Shown piece after piece: positions 1 through 7,242 of a stretch of DNA of 8,989 bases. Made by a program: the position numbers and the translations under genes. The notes below the pieces were generated by a model. The model searched no databases. It was given only the letters and a program-made list of their open reading frames with translations, and was not told where the DNA came from. The stretch comes from JAJZJT01 sp964610905 (GTDB taxonomy: Bacteria; Actinomycetota; Acidimicrobiia; Acidimicrobiales; RAAP-2), in the NCBI GenBank assembly GCA_964610905.1, contig CAZSYT010000104.1:1-8989 (forward strand). The letters are read 5' to 3'. Each line of letters begins with the position of its first letter. The first letter of the stretch is position 1.

Positions 1-6
1 GGCGCG

Positions 7-207
7 ATGAGCCCCCGGGCCGTCACGTTGGTGGGGTGGGCGGTCCTCGCCGTCGGCGCCCTCGTCCTCGAGGTGCTCGCCCACCGTTCCGACGACCGCC
101 TCGTCGGCGCCGGTCGACTGCTCGCCCAGGTGGCCGACCACCCGGCGGGCAAGGCCGCGCTCCTGGTCGGGTGGGCCTGGCTCGGCTGGCACCTCTTCGT
201 CCGGTGA
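7..207 (+). CDS. Small two-helix membrane protein, DUF6186-like
   Basis: This 66-residue protein has two hydrophobic segments, at about residues 6-25 and 47-64. They are separated by a short charged, polar stretch (residues 26-46), so it is probably an integral membrane hairpin. The C-terminal pattern W56-x-W58-x-G60-W61-H62-x-F64-V65-R66 resembles small actinobacterial proteins of the DUF6186 type. That match is from memory of the family pattern and is not proven. No enzymatic residues are evident and the function is unknown. The ATG at 7 lies in an ATGA (7-10), so it may overlap the TGA stop of a gene lying left of the window. This would suggest translational coupling, but the upstream gene cannot be seen. 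Its own stop codon lies within a perfect palindrome (203-214). The coding call is supported by the conserved-looking C-terminus, not by length. Confidence 0.7.
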   Translation: MSPRAVTLVGWAVLAVGALVLEVLAHRSDDRLVGAGRLLAQVADHPAGKAALLVGWAWLGWHLFVR

Positions 208-366
208 CGTCACCCACCCGGTCGCACCCGTCCGGGTCCGCCGCGCGTCCGACCGGCGCGACCCCGGGCCGCTCGGCGAAGATGGGAGCGTGCGCGCCGG
301 CACCCGGGCGGCGCGCCGCCAACGGGGCGACCCCTCCCCGGACCGGACCACCGAACCACAGGACCC

Positions 367-975
367 GTGCCCACCGAGCTCACCGCCGTCTGCGTCTTCT
401 GCGCCTCGAGCCCCGGACGCGACCCGCGCCTCACCGAGGCGGCGACCGCCTTCGGTGCCCTCCTCGCCCGCCGGGGCCTCGCGGTGGTCACGGGCGGGGG
501 CCACGTCGGGCTGATGGGCGCCGTGGCCGACGGCGCCCTGGCGGCCGGGGGCTCGGTCCACGGCGTGATCACCCGGGCGCTCGAGGCACGGGAGGTCGCC
601 CACCGCGGGCTCTCGTCGCTGACGGTCGTCGAGACGATGCACGAGCGCAAGGCGGCGATGTCGGGCCGGGCCGACGCCTTCGTCATGCTGCCGGGCGGCT
701 TCGGCACCCTCGACGAGTTCTTCGAGGCCCTCACCTGGACGCAGCTCGGCATCCACGCCAAGCCGTGCGGGGTCCTCGACGTGGGTGGCTACTTCGCTCC
801 GCTCGCCGCCTTCGTCGCCCGGGCCGTCGACCTCGGGCTCGTGCGCCCCGAGCACCGCGACCTCGTCGTCGTCGACACCGACCCCGGATCCCTCCTCGAC
901 CGGCTCGCCCGCTGGTCCCCGGTCACCACCGACACGTGGCTCGACCGCACGGGCCGGGCGCCCGGAGGCGGCTGA
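367..975 (+). CDS. LOG family (TIGR00730) nucleotide 5'-monophosphate phosphoribohydrolase
   Basis: This 202-residue Rossmann-fold protein belongs to the LOG family, often mislabelled lysine decarboxylase. The family hydrolyses the N-glycosidic bond of nucleoside 5'-monophosphates (including cytokinin ribotides), releasing the base and ribose 5-phosphate in the cytosol. The hallmarks are present: an N-terminal VCVFCASS strand-turn (residues 8-15), a glycine-rich GGGHVGLMG (43-51), the MHERK segment with R94 and K95, and the signature PGGFGTLDE (109-117), which carries catalytic E117. The length is typical of the bacterial family. The GTG at 367 is chosen because it puts the usual short N-terminus before the first strand. 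An AGGA at 360-363 lies only 3 nt upstream, so the ribosome-binding site is tightly spaced. It follows the small membrane gene after about 160 bp in which I see no convincing promoter, and it converges on lepA. The bacterial physiological substrate is not deducible here. Confidence 0.93.
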   Translation: MPTELTAVCVFCASSPGRDPRLTEAATAFGALLARRGLAVVTGGGHVGLMGAVADGALAAGGSVHGVITRALEAREVAHRGLSSLTVVETMHERKAAMSGRADAFVMLPGGFGTLDEFFEALTWTQLGIHAKPCGVLDVGGYFAPLAAFVARAVDLGLVRPEHRDLVVVDTDPGSLLDRLARWSPVTTDTWLDRTGRAPGGG

Positions 976-1001
976 CCGGGGGACGGCCGCGGCACGACGC
1001 C

Positions 1002-1034
1002 CGGCCGGAGCCTGCGCCCACCGGGGGCCGGCCG
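1002..1034. terminator. Possible bidirectional terminator between LOG gene and lepA
   Basis: The 70-bp gap between the two convergent stop codons contains a 7-bp perfect inverted repeat, cggccgg (1002-1008) and ccggccg (1028-1034), with a 19-nt loop. There is no T-run on either strand. The position suits a transcription end for both genes, but in such GC-rich DNA a stem of this size can arise by chance. Confidence 0.3.
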
Positions 1035-1045
1035 ACCGCGCCGGC

Positions 1046-2833
<1,788 letters not shown>

Positions 2834-2842
2834 GGGTGGCCC

Positions 2843-2848
2843 AGCGTA
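2843..2848 (-). promoter_or_regulatory. Candidate -10 element of lepA
   Basis: On the minus strand TACGCT fits the actinobacterial TAnnnT -10 consensus. Its last base is nine nucleotides before the GTG of lepA, so transcription starting about 6-7 nt downstream would leave a leader of only two or three bases. No TTGACA-like -35 box is seen. The absence of a Shine-Dalgarno before lepA is consistent with leaderless or near-leaderless translation. Confidence 0.4.
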
Positions 2849-2871
2849 CCCAGGGCGCCCGGCCCGGCGCG

Positions 2872-2895
2872 CGGCCCCGCCCCCAGCCGGGGCCG
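2872..2895. other. GC-rich stem-loop in the lepA/rpsT intergenic region
   Basis: cggccccg (2872-2879) and cggggccg (2888-2895) form a perfect 8-bp stem with an 8-nt loop. It lies upstream of the presumed lepA -10 and about 80 bp before the presumed rpsT -10, so it would be in neither transcript if those promoters are right. It may be only a by-product of base composition. The rest of the 2834-3136 gap holds the two candidate promoters and the rpsT leader repeats listed separately. Confidence 0.25.
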
Positions 2896-2972
2896 GCGAC
2901 GGGCGGCCCGAGCGGGGCGGGGACGGGCAGGCGGCGGCGCCCGTGCGGGTGCCCCCGACGGTGATCGGCTGC

Positions 2973-2978
2973 TAGCAT
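2973..2978 (+). promoter_or_regulatory. Candidate -10 element of rpsT
   Basis: TAGCAT fits the TAnnnT -10 consensus and is one of very few A/T-containing hexamers in this gap. Initiation about 7 nt downstream would give an unusually long leader of roughly 150 nt before the rpsT GTG. That leader contains the GGACCGAC repeats. A recognisable -35 box is absent at the 16-18 bp spacing. Confidence 0.4.
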
Positions 2979-3040
2979 CTCCCCCTTGGGTCCGGCCCGT
3001 CGGGCGGCCGGGCGTCGAGCCGTCCGGCCGACGTGCCGCC

Positions 3041-3129
3041 GGACCGACGGAGCCCACCGACCGGGGCGATCTCCGGCCGGACCGACGCACCGACCGGACC
3101 GACCCACCGAACGGACTGACGAGGACGAG
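3041..3129 (+). repeat. Imperfect 17-bp GGACCGAC repeats in the rpsT leader
   Basis: Two adjacent 17-bp units, GGACCGACGCACCGACC (3079-3095) and GGACCGACCCACCGAAC (3096-3112), match at 15 of 17 positions. A third, diverged unit starts in register at 3113 (GGACTGACGAGG) and contains the presumed ribosome-binding GAGGA (3121-3125). A related interrupted copy starts at 3041 (GGACCGACGG, then CCCACCGACC to 3062). The array lies in the presumed untranslated leader and ends 7 bp before the rpsT start codon. Its role is unknown. Candidates are a translational operator for S20 or simple sequence slippage. Confidence 0.6.
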
Positions 3130-3136
3130 ACGAGCC

Positions 3137-3415
3137 GTGGCCAACATCCGCAGCCAGATCAAGCGCAACCGCCAGGCAGCCAAGCGCCACGCCCGTAACA
3201 AGGCCGTCCGGTCGGAGATGCGGACCCGGACCAAGCGGGCCGTCGCCGCCGTCGAGGCGGGCGACGAGCTGAGCGCCGAGGCGGTCCGGCTGGCGGTCAA
3301 GCGGATCGACAAGGCCGCGGCCAAGGGCATCATCCACAAGAACCAGGCAGCCAACCGCAAGGCGCGTCTGATGCGGCGGGCGGCAGCAGCCGAGGCTCCC
3401 GTAGCCGAGGACTGA
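3137..3415 (+). CDS. rpsT: 30S ribosomal protein S20
   Basis: This 92-residue, Lys/Arg-rich protein is S20 (bS20). It binds the 5' domain and helix 44 of 16S rRNA and acts early in 30S assembly. The N-terminus ANIRSQIKRNRQAAKRHARNKAVRSEMRT is the classic S20 opening, and KGIIHKNQAANRKARL (residues 66-81) is the conserved C-terminal helix motif. The short Ala/Glu-rich tail is normal for actinobacteria. The GTG at 3137 is chosen because it places Ala-Asn-Ile directly after the initiator. The reading frame stays open for more than 2 kb upstream, across antisense lepA, so an automatic caller could wrongly extend the start. A GAGGA at 3121-3125 lies 11 nt before the start, which is rather far. S20 is autoregulated in Escherichia coli, and the repeat-bearing leader here could serve a similar purpose (inference). 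Confidence 0.97.
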   Translation: MANIRSQIKRNRQAAKRHARNKAVRSEMRTRTKRAVAAVEAGDELSAEAVRLAVKRIDKAAAKGIIHKNQAANRKARLMRRAAAAEAPVAED

Positions 3416-3459
3416 GCCCGCCCCTCCCGAGCCCAGCCGCTCCCGGCCGACGAGGCGGC

Positions 3460-5334
3460 GTGGCTGCGCTCTGGCGACTGGTGGTCGGCAGGCCCCTGCG
3501 CTCCTCGGAGACCGAGGGCGAGCAGATCACGCCCGTCGAGGGGCTCTCCGCCCTCTCCCTCGACGCCCTCACCTCGGTGGCGTACGGCCCCGAGGCCATC
3601 ATCGTCGTGCTCGCCGCCGCGGGGGCGGGCGCCTTGCACCTCGTCCTGCCCGTCACCCTCGTCATCGTCGGGCTGCTCGTCCTGCTCGTCGTCTCCTACC
3701 GGCAGGTCGTCGACGCCTACCCCGGGGGAGGCGGGGCCTACGCCGTGTCACGAGCCAACCTCGGGCGCGGTGCGAGCCTGGTCGCCGCGGCAGCGCTGGT
3801 CGTCGACTACACGCTCACCGTGGCCGTCTCGGTGTCGGCCGGCGTCGCCGCCCTCACCTCGGCCTTCCCCTCCCTCGTCGGCGCCACCGTCCCGCTGTGC
3901 CTCGCCGTCCTCGCGCTCGTGACGGTCCTCAACCTCCGGGGGCTGGGCGAGACCGCCCGCGCCTTCCTCCTTCCGACGCTGGTGTTCATCGGCGGGATCC
4001 TCGCCATCATCGCCGTGGGCCTCGTCCATCCCCTGGCCGTGGACGCGACGCAGCCGGGCCGCTCGCTCGTCCCCGCCCGTGCCACCGAGGCCGTGGGCGT
4101 CCTGCTCTTGCTGAAGGCCTTCTCGGCCGGGTGCAGCGCCCTGACCGGCGTCGAGGCGATCGCCAACGGCGTCCCCCTCTTCCGCGAGCCGCGTGTCGCC
4201 CGCGCCAAGCGCACCGAGGCCCTGCTCGGCACGATCCTCGGGGTGATGCTGCTCGGCCTGGCCGTCCTCGCCCGGCGGTGGCACGTCGGGCCGCGGGCGG
4301 GGCAGACGGTGCTGAGCCAGATCGTGGGGGAGGCGGTGGGCCGGCACTGGGCCTACTACGTCGTCTCCCTCACGACGACCGTCGTCCTCGCGCTCGCCGC
4401 CAACACCTCCTTCGGCGGGCTGCCGGTGCTCGCCAGCCTCCTCGCCCGCGACAACCACCTCCCCCACCTCTTCGGCCTCCGGGGCGACCGACAGGTGTTC
4501 GCCAACGGCATCTGGGTCCTCGCCGGCCTCTCCGGGCTCCTCCTCGTCGTCTCGGGCGGCGACACGAACAGCCTCATCCCCCTCTTCGCCATCGGGGTAT
4601 TCACCGGCTTCACGCTGTCCCAGACGGGCCTCGTCGTCCACTGGCGGCGCACCAGGCCGCCACGGTGGTGGCTCCGGGCCGCGCTGAACGCCACGGGCGC
4701 CGTGGTGACCGGGGTCGCCACGGTCATCTTCCTCGTGACCAAGTTCACCGCCGGCGCGTGGGTCGTCGTGCTCGCCGTCCCCGCCTTCGTCTGGCTCTTC
4801 GTGCGCATCCACGCCTACTACGAGGGCGTCGCCGACGCGCTCGGCATCGGCCGGCTGCCGGACCGCCCGCGCCGGCACGACACCGTGGTCGTGGTGCCGG
4901 TGACGCACGTGTCCCGGCTCACCGAGCGAGCCCTGTCCGAGGCCCTGTCCATCGGGCACCGGGTCGAGGCGGTCACCGTCGTCGCCGTGGCCCCCGGCGA
5001 GGAGCCGCCGGCACCCGGGTCGACGGACATCGAGGCGCTGTGGGACCGCTGGGACCCGGGTGTCCCCCTCACCGTGCTCCGCACCGAGTACGCGTCGGTG
5101 GTCCGCCCCGTCGTCGCCTTCGTCGACGCGCTCGTGGCGGCCGAGCCGGCCTCGGAGGTCGTGGTCCTCATCCCCGCCGTGGCGCCGACGCACCTGCGCC
5201 ACGCCACGCTCCACAACCACCTCGACTTCGTCCTGTCGAACGCGTTGCGCAACCGGAGCGACGTCGTGGTGGCGCGGGTGAGCGAGCCGCTCGAACGACC
5301 TCGGGAGGGGGCCCGGGAGCCGCAGCGACGGTGA
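3460..5334 (+). CDS. kimA: KimA-like potassium importer, APC superfamily
   Basis: This 624-residue integral membrane protein has about 12 hydrophobic segments up to residue ~450 and a soluble C-terminal domain from about residue 473. Several blocks parallel Bacillus subtilis KimA (formerly YdaO), a high-affinity proton-coupled K+ importer shut off by c-di-AMP. These are SLDALTSVAYGPEA (33-46), YPGGGGAYAVSRANLG (87-102), LVVDYTLTVAVSVSAG (113-128), LKAFSAGCSALTGVEA (218-233), LFGLRGDRQVFANGI and GVFTGFTLSQTG. Residues equivalent to those I recall as ion- or proton-linked in KimA are kept: D35, Y42, D116, Y117, T120, S124, T229 and E232. The C-terminal domain opens HDTVVVVPVTHVSR and has the KimA-type layout where c-di-AMP is thought to bind. 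The GTG at 3460 has GAGG 4 nt upstream. It begins 44 bp after rpsT with no terminator or c-di-AMP riboswitch visible between, so read-through from rpsT is plausible. A general amino-acid permease is the alternative, but less likely. Confidence 0.88.
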   Translation: MAALWRLVVGRPLRSSETEGEQITPVEGLSALSLDALTSVAYGPEAIIVVLAAAGAGALHLVLPVTLVIVGLLVLLVVSYRQVVDAYPGGGGAYAVSRANLGRGASLVAAAALVVDYTLTVAVSVSAGVAALTSAFPSLVGATVPLCLAVLALVTVLNLRGLGETARAFLLPTLVFIGGILAIIAVGLVHPLAVDATQPGRSLVPARATEAVGVLLLLKAFSAGCSALTGVEAIANGVPLFREPRVARAKRTEALLGTILGVMLLGLAVLARRWHVGPRAGQTVLSQIVGEAVGRHWAYYVVSLTTTVVLALAANTSFGGLPVLASLLARDNHLPHLFGLRGDRQVFANGIWVLAGLSGLLLVVSGGDTNSLIPLFAIGVFTGFTLSQTGLVVHWRRTRPPRWWLRAALNATGAVVTGVATVIFLVTKFTAGAWVVVLAVPAFVWLFVRIHAYYEGVADALGIGRLPDRPRRHDTVVVVPVTHVSRLTERALSEALSIGHRVEAVTVVAVAPGEEPPAPGSTDIEALWDRWDPGVPLTVLRTEYASVVRPVVAFVDALVAAEPASEVVVLIPAVAPTHLRHATLHNHLDFVLSNALRNRSDVVVARVSEPLERPREGAREPQRR

Positions 5335-5354
5335 GCACGGGCCGGGCGGGCACC

Positions 5355-5402
5355 GGCTCAGGCGGGCGCCGGCTCAGGCGGGCGCCGGCTCAGGCGGGCG
5401 CC
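5355..5402. repeat. 16-bp tandem repeat, three perfect copies, at the SRAP gene end
   Basis: ggctcaggcgggcgcc repeats exactly at 5355, 5371 and 5387, and a partial fourth copy begins at 5403. It fills the gap between the convergent transporter and SRAP stop codons and overlaps the last codons of the SRAP gene. Each copy contains tca, which is TGA on the minus strand. Because 16 is not a multiple of three, the three TGAs (5390, 5374, 5358) close all three minus-strand frames, each after Glu-Pro-Ala-Pro-Ala. The self-complementary GGCGCC and GCCGGC blocks could also form short stems, so the array may double as a terminator. Confidence 0.95.
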
Positions 5403-6160
5403 GGCTCGACGAGGTCGGGGCCGTCGTTGCGGACGTTCCCGACCCGGCGGTCGACCGGGTGGTGCACGAGCGTGCCGGCGGGAGCGGGGACGAGGAGCGA
5501 CGCGAGGGCGTGCACGTCGGCGAGGTCGGGGTCGATCCAGTCCTCGACCCGCTCGGGCTCGAGCACGACGGGCATGCGGTCGTGGAGGCCCTCGAGGTCC
5601 TCCCCTGCGTCCGTCGTGACGACCGTGCACGTGCGCAACGGCGGTGCCTCCACGACCTTCGGGGTCCACGACTCCCACAGGCCGGCGAGGAGCACCGGCC
5701 CGCCGTCGGCGCGGCGGAAGTAGTGGGGCCGCTTGCCCGGACCCGCGGGCCCCCACTCGTAGAAGCCGTCGACGGGCACGACGAGCCGGCGTCGGCGGAA
5801 GGCGTGCCGGAAGGCGGGCTTGGTCGCCACCGTCTCGGCGCGGGCGTTGAAGAGCCGCGAGCCGATACGGGGATCGTCCGCCCACGGCGGCACGAGCCCC
5901 CACCGGTAGCGGGCGAGCACGCGGTCGGGACCCTCGCCGCGGTCGGGACCCTCGCCGCGGTCGGCACCCTCGCCGCCGCTGGAGCCGTCGTCGCCCGGCG
6001 GGGAGCGAAGCGCCACCCCCAGCAGCGTCCCGGTCGGGGCGACGTTGTACGAGGCGTGCCACGCCTCCGGCTCGGGAACGGCGAGACCGGCCGCGCAGGC
6101 GGCGTCGAGGATGCGGGCGAGCCGCGCCGGCGGCGTGAAGAGGGCGACCCGGCCGCACAC
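5390..6160 (-). CDS. SRAP (HMCES/YedK) family abasic-site DNA-protein crosslinking protein
   Basis: This 256-residue SRAP-domain protein has a family role established for HMCES and YedK. Its Cys2 forms a thiazolidine crosslink with abasic sites in single-stranded DNA and shields them during replication. The residues are in place: C2-G3-R4 at the N-terminus, NAR (105-107) with E109, GFYEW (132-136, catalytic-type E135), LWE (161-163), and H193-D-R-M-P197. The start must be GTG at 6160, because only there is the cysteine exposed as residue 2 after Met removal. An AGGGG (6168-6172) lies 7 nt upstream, and the start is 2 nt after the stop of the oxidoreductase gene, so the two genes are probably co-transcribed and coupled. 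Residues 62-80 are a Gly/Glu/Asp/Arg insertion made of six-residue repeats, placed between the Asn39-Val-Ala-Pro segment and the RYRWGLVPPW motif (84-93). The gene ends inside a 16-bp tandem repeat. Confidence 0.95.
   Translation of the reverse strand: MCGRVALFTPPARLARILDAACAAGLAVPEPEAWHASYNVAPTGTLLGVALRSPPGDDGSSGGEGADRGEGPDRGEGPDRVLARYRWGLVPPWADDPRIGSRLFNARAETVATKPAFRHAFRRRRLVVPVDGFYEWGPAGPGKRPHYFRRADGGPVLLAGLWESWTPKVVEAPPLRTCTVVTTDAGEDLEGLHDRMPVVLEPERVEDWIDPDLADVHALASLLVPAPAGTLVHHPVDRRVGNVRNDGPDLVEPAPA
5921..5974 (-). repeat. 18-bp tandem repeat inside the SRAP gene
   Basis: Three consecutive 18-bp units on the plus strand (5921-5938, 5939-5956, 5957-5974) read gcggtcgggaccctcgcc. The first two are identical and the third differs at one base. 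In the coding direction they encode GEGADR, GEGPDR, GEGPDR (SRAP residues 63-80). The length is a multiple of three, so copy-number change would keep the frame. The segment is expected to be a flexible surface loop. Confidence 0.92.
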
Positions 6161-6162
6161 GG

Positions 6163-7032
6163 TCAGGCCCCTGCCCCGTCGAGGTGCCGGGCCTCCTCGT
6201 CGACGAAGCGCGCGTACTCGTCGAGGACGGCGAGCACGGTGTCGCGTGGCGCCGAGGGCACCCGGAGGACGACCTCGTCGACCCCGAGGGAGCGGTAGTG
6301 CTCGAGCTTGTCCGGCGTCGGGACCGTGCCGAAGGGGACGACGCGCACGGTGCCGGGGTCGCGCCCCGCCTGCTCGGCAGTACGGCGGAGGACAGGGACG
6401 GCCCGGGCGAGCCCGGCACCGCCGATGGGCAGCCAGCCGTCGGCCCACGCCACGACCGCGTCGAAGGTCTGCTGCGAGGCGCCCGCCCCCACCAGCACGG
6501 GGACGCCACCGGGCTGCACCGGCTTGGGCCAGCTCCAGCACGGACCGAGGTCGACGAAGGGCCCGTGGTGCTCGGCCGCCTCCATCGTCCACAGCGCCCG
6601 CATGCAGGCGACGTGGTCGGCGGCGACCTCGCGCCGCCGGGGCACGTCGACCCCGTGGTCCGCCGCCTCGGCGCCGTTCCACCCGAAGCCCACCCCGAGC
6701 ACGGCGCGCCCGCCGCTCAGGTGGTCGAGCGTGGCGACCTGCTTGGCCAGCACGATGGGGTCGTGCTGGGCCACGAGCACGACCCCCGTGCCGAGCGCGA
6801 GCCGTTCGGTGGCCACCGCCGCCGCGCCGAGGGCGACGAGCGGGTCGAGGCTCCGCCGGTAGTCGTCGGGCGACACCCCGCCGACCGGGGCGGGCGGCTG
6901 GGCGGCTCGCAGCGGCAGGTGCGTGTGCTCGGGGAGGTAGAGAGAGGCGAACCCGCGGTCCTCGGCGGCGCGGGCGAGGTCGGCGGGCGAGAGCGACCGG
7001 TCGGTCAGGAAGGCGGTGACGCCCACGCGCAC
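6163..7032 (-). CDS. LLM class F420-dependent oxidoreductase (TIGR03619-like)
   Basis: This 289-residue protein is a predicted luciferase-like (bacterial luciferase/F420 reductase superfamily) TIM-barrel enzyme. It would transfer hydride between coenzyme F420 and an unidentified substrate in the cytosol. Features seen are the short first strand MRVGV, LPEHTH (33-38), LGTGV (80-84), H90-D-P followed by AKQVATLDHLSGGR (96-109), GVGFGW (113-118) and PVLVGAGAS in the second half. This pattern matches the Rv2161c/TIGR03619 group, for which F420 use is a family-level assignment, and FMN cannot be excluded. The GTG at 7032 gives the canonical MRxG start and has GGTGA 4 nt upstream. A second GTG two codons later is less likely. 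The gene is followed after 2 nt by the SRAP gene. It is divergent from pirin, with about 210 bp between them. The substrate is unknown. Confidence 0.92.
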   Translation of the reverse strand: MRVGVTAFLTDRSLSPADLARAAEDRGFASLYLPEHTHLPLRAAQPPAPVGGVSPDDYRRSLDPLVALGAAAVATERLALGTGVVLVAQHDPIVLAKQVATLDHLSGGRAVLGVGFGWNGAEAADHGVDVPRRREVAADHVACMRALWTMEAAEHHGPFVDLGPCWSWPKPVQPGGVPVLVGAGASQQTFDAVVAWADGWLPIGGAGLARAVPVLRRTAEQAGRDPGTVRVVPFGTVPTPDKLEHYRSLGVDEVVLRVPSAPRDTVLAVLDEYARFVDEEARHLDGAGA

Positions 7033-7119
7033 GGCGTCACCGTCCCCGTGCGCCCGGGCCCGCCCGGCGCCGTCGGCGCCCGGTGCCGACGAGCGGCACG
7101 GCCCGGTGGACGCCCCCGT

Positions 7120-7146
7120 TCACCGTGCGCCCGCGGTCCCGGCCAT
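7120..7146 (-). other. Possible leaderless 8-codon upstream ORF (MAGTAGAR)
   Basis: An ATG at 7146 on the minus strand follows a TATCGT hexamer by exactly 7 nt, the geometry of an actinobacterial leaderless start. It opens eight codons (Met-Ala-Gly-Thr-Ala-Gly-Ala-Arg) and then TGA at 7122-7120. It is in frame with, and 87 nt upstream of, the oxidoreductase GTG. No conserved peptide is recognised, and the ATG may be only incidental within the oxidoreductase leader. Confidence 0.22.
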
Positions 7147-7153
7147 GTCCGCC

Positions 7154-7159
7154 ACGATA
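7154..7159 (-). promoter_or_regulatory. Candidate -10 element of the oxidoreductase-SRAP unit
   Basis: TATCGT on the minus strand fits TAnnnT and is the best A/T-rich hexamer in the divergent gap. Initiation about 7 nt downstream gives a start near 7146 and a leader of roughly 115 nt for the oxidoreductase gene. No clear -35 box is present. Confidence 0.4.
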
Positions 7160-7230
7160 GGGCCCGCCAGGAGAGGGCCCGCCCCGTCCGGGGCCGGCGG
7201 GCGGTGGCACCCCTCGCCGGGGACGCGCCG

Positions 7231-7236
7231 TACCCT
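7231..7236 (+). promoter_or_regulatory. Candidate -10 element of a leaderless pirin mRNA
   Basis: TACCCT fits TAnnnT and is separated by only 6 nt (TGGGGG) from the ATG at 7243. Transcription would therefore start at or next to the A of the start codon. The G-run touches the ATG, too close to act as a Shine-Dalgarno, which supports leaderless translation. No recognisable -35 is seen. Confidence 0.5.
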
Positions 7237-7242
7237 TGGGGG

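Noticed and set aside
3416..3459. A c-di-AMP riboswitch or terminator between rpsT and the KimA-like gene
   Set aside because: The gap is only 44 bp, far too short for a ydaO-type riboswitch, and has no clear stem-loop.
3748..5220. 490-codon minus-strand open frame opposite the transporter
   Set aside because: Its translation is Asp/Glu/His/Arg/Gly-rich with no domain and lies antisense to a well-supported KimA-like gene. The absence of stops reflects base composition.
5355..5402. CRISPR-like array
   Set aside because: The 16-bp units are directly adjacent with no spacers, and no cas-like genes are present.
3897..5723. 608-codon plus-strand frame overlapping the transporter and SRAP genes
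   Set aside because: It is an Arg/Pro/Gly-rich shadow frame crossing two real genes in different orientations.
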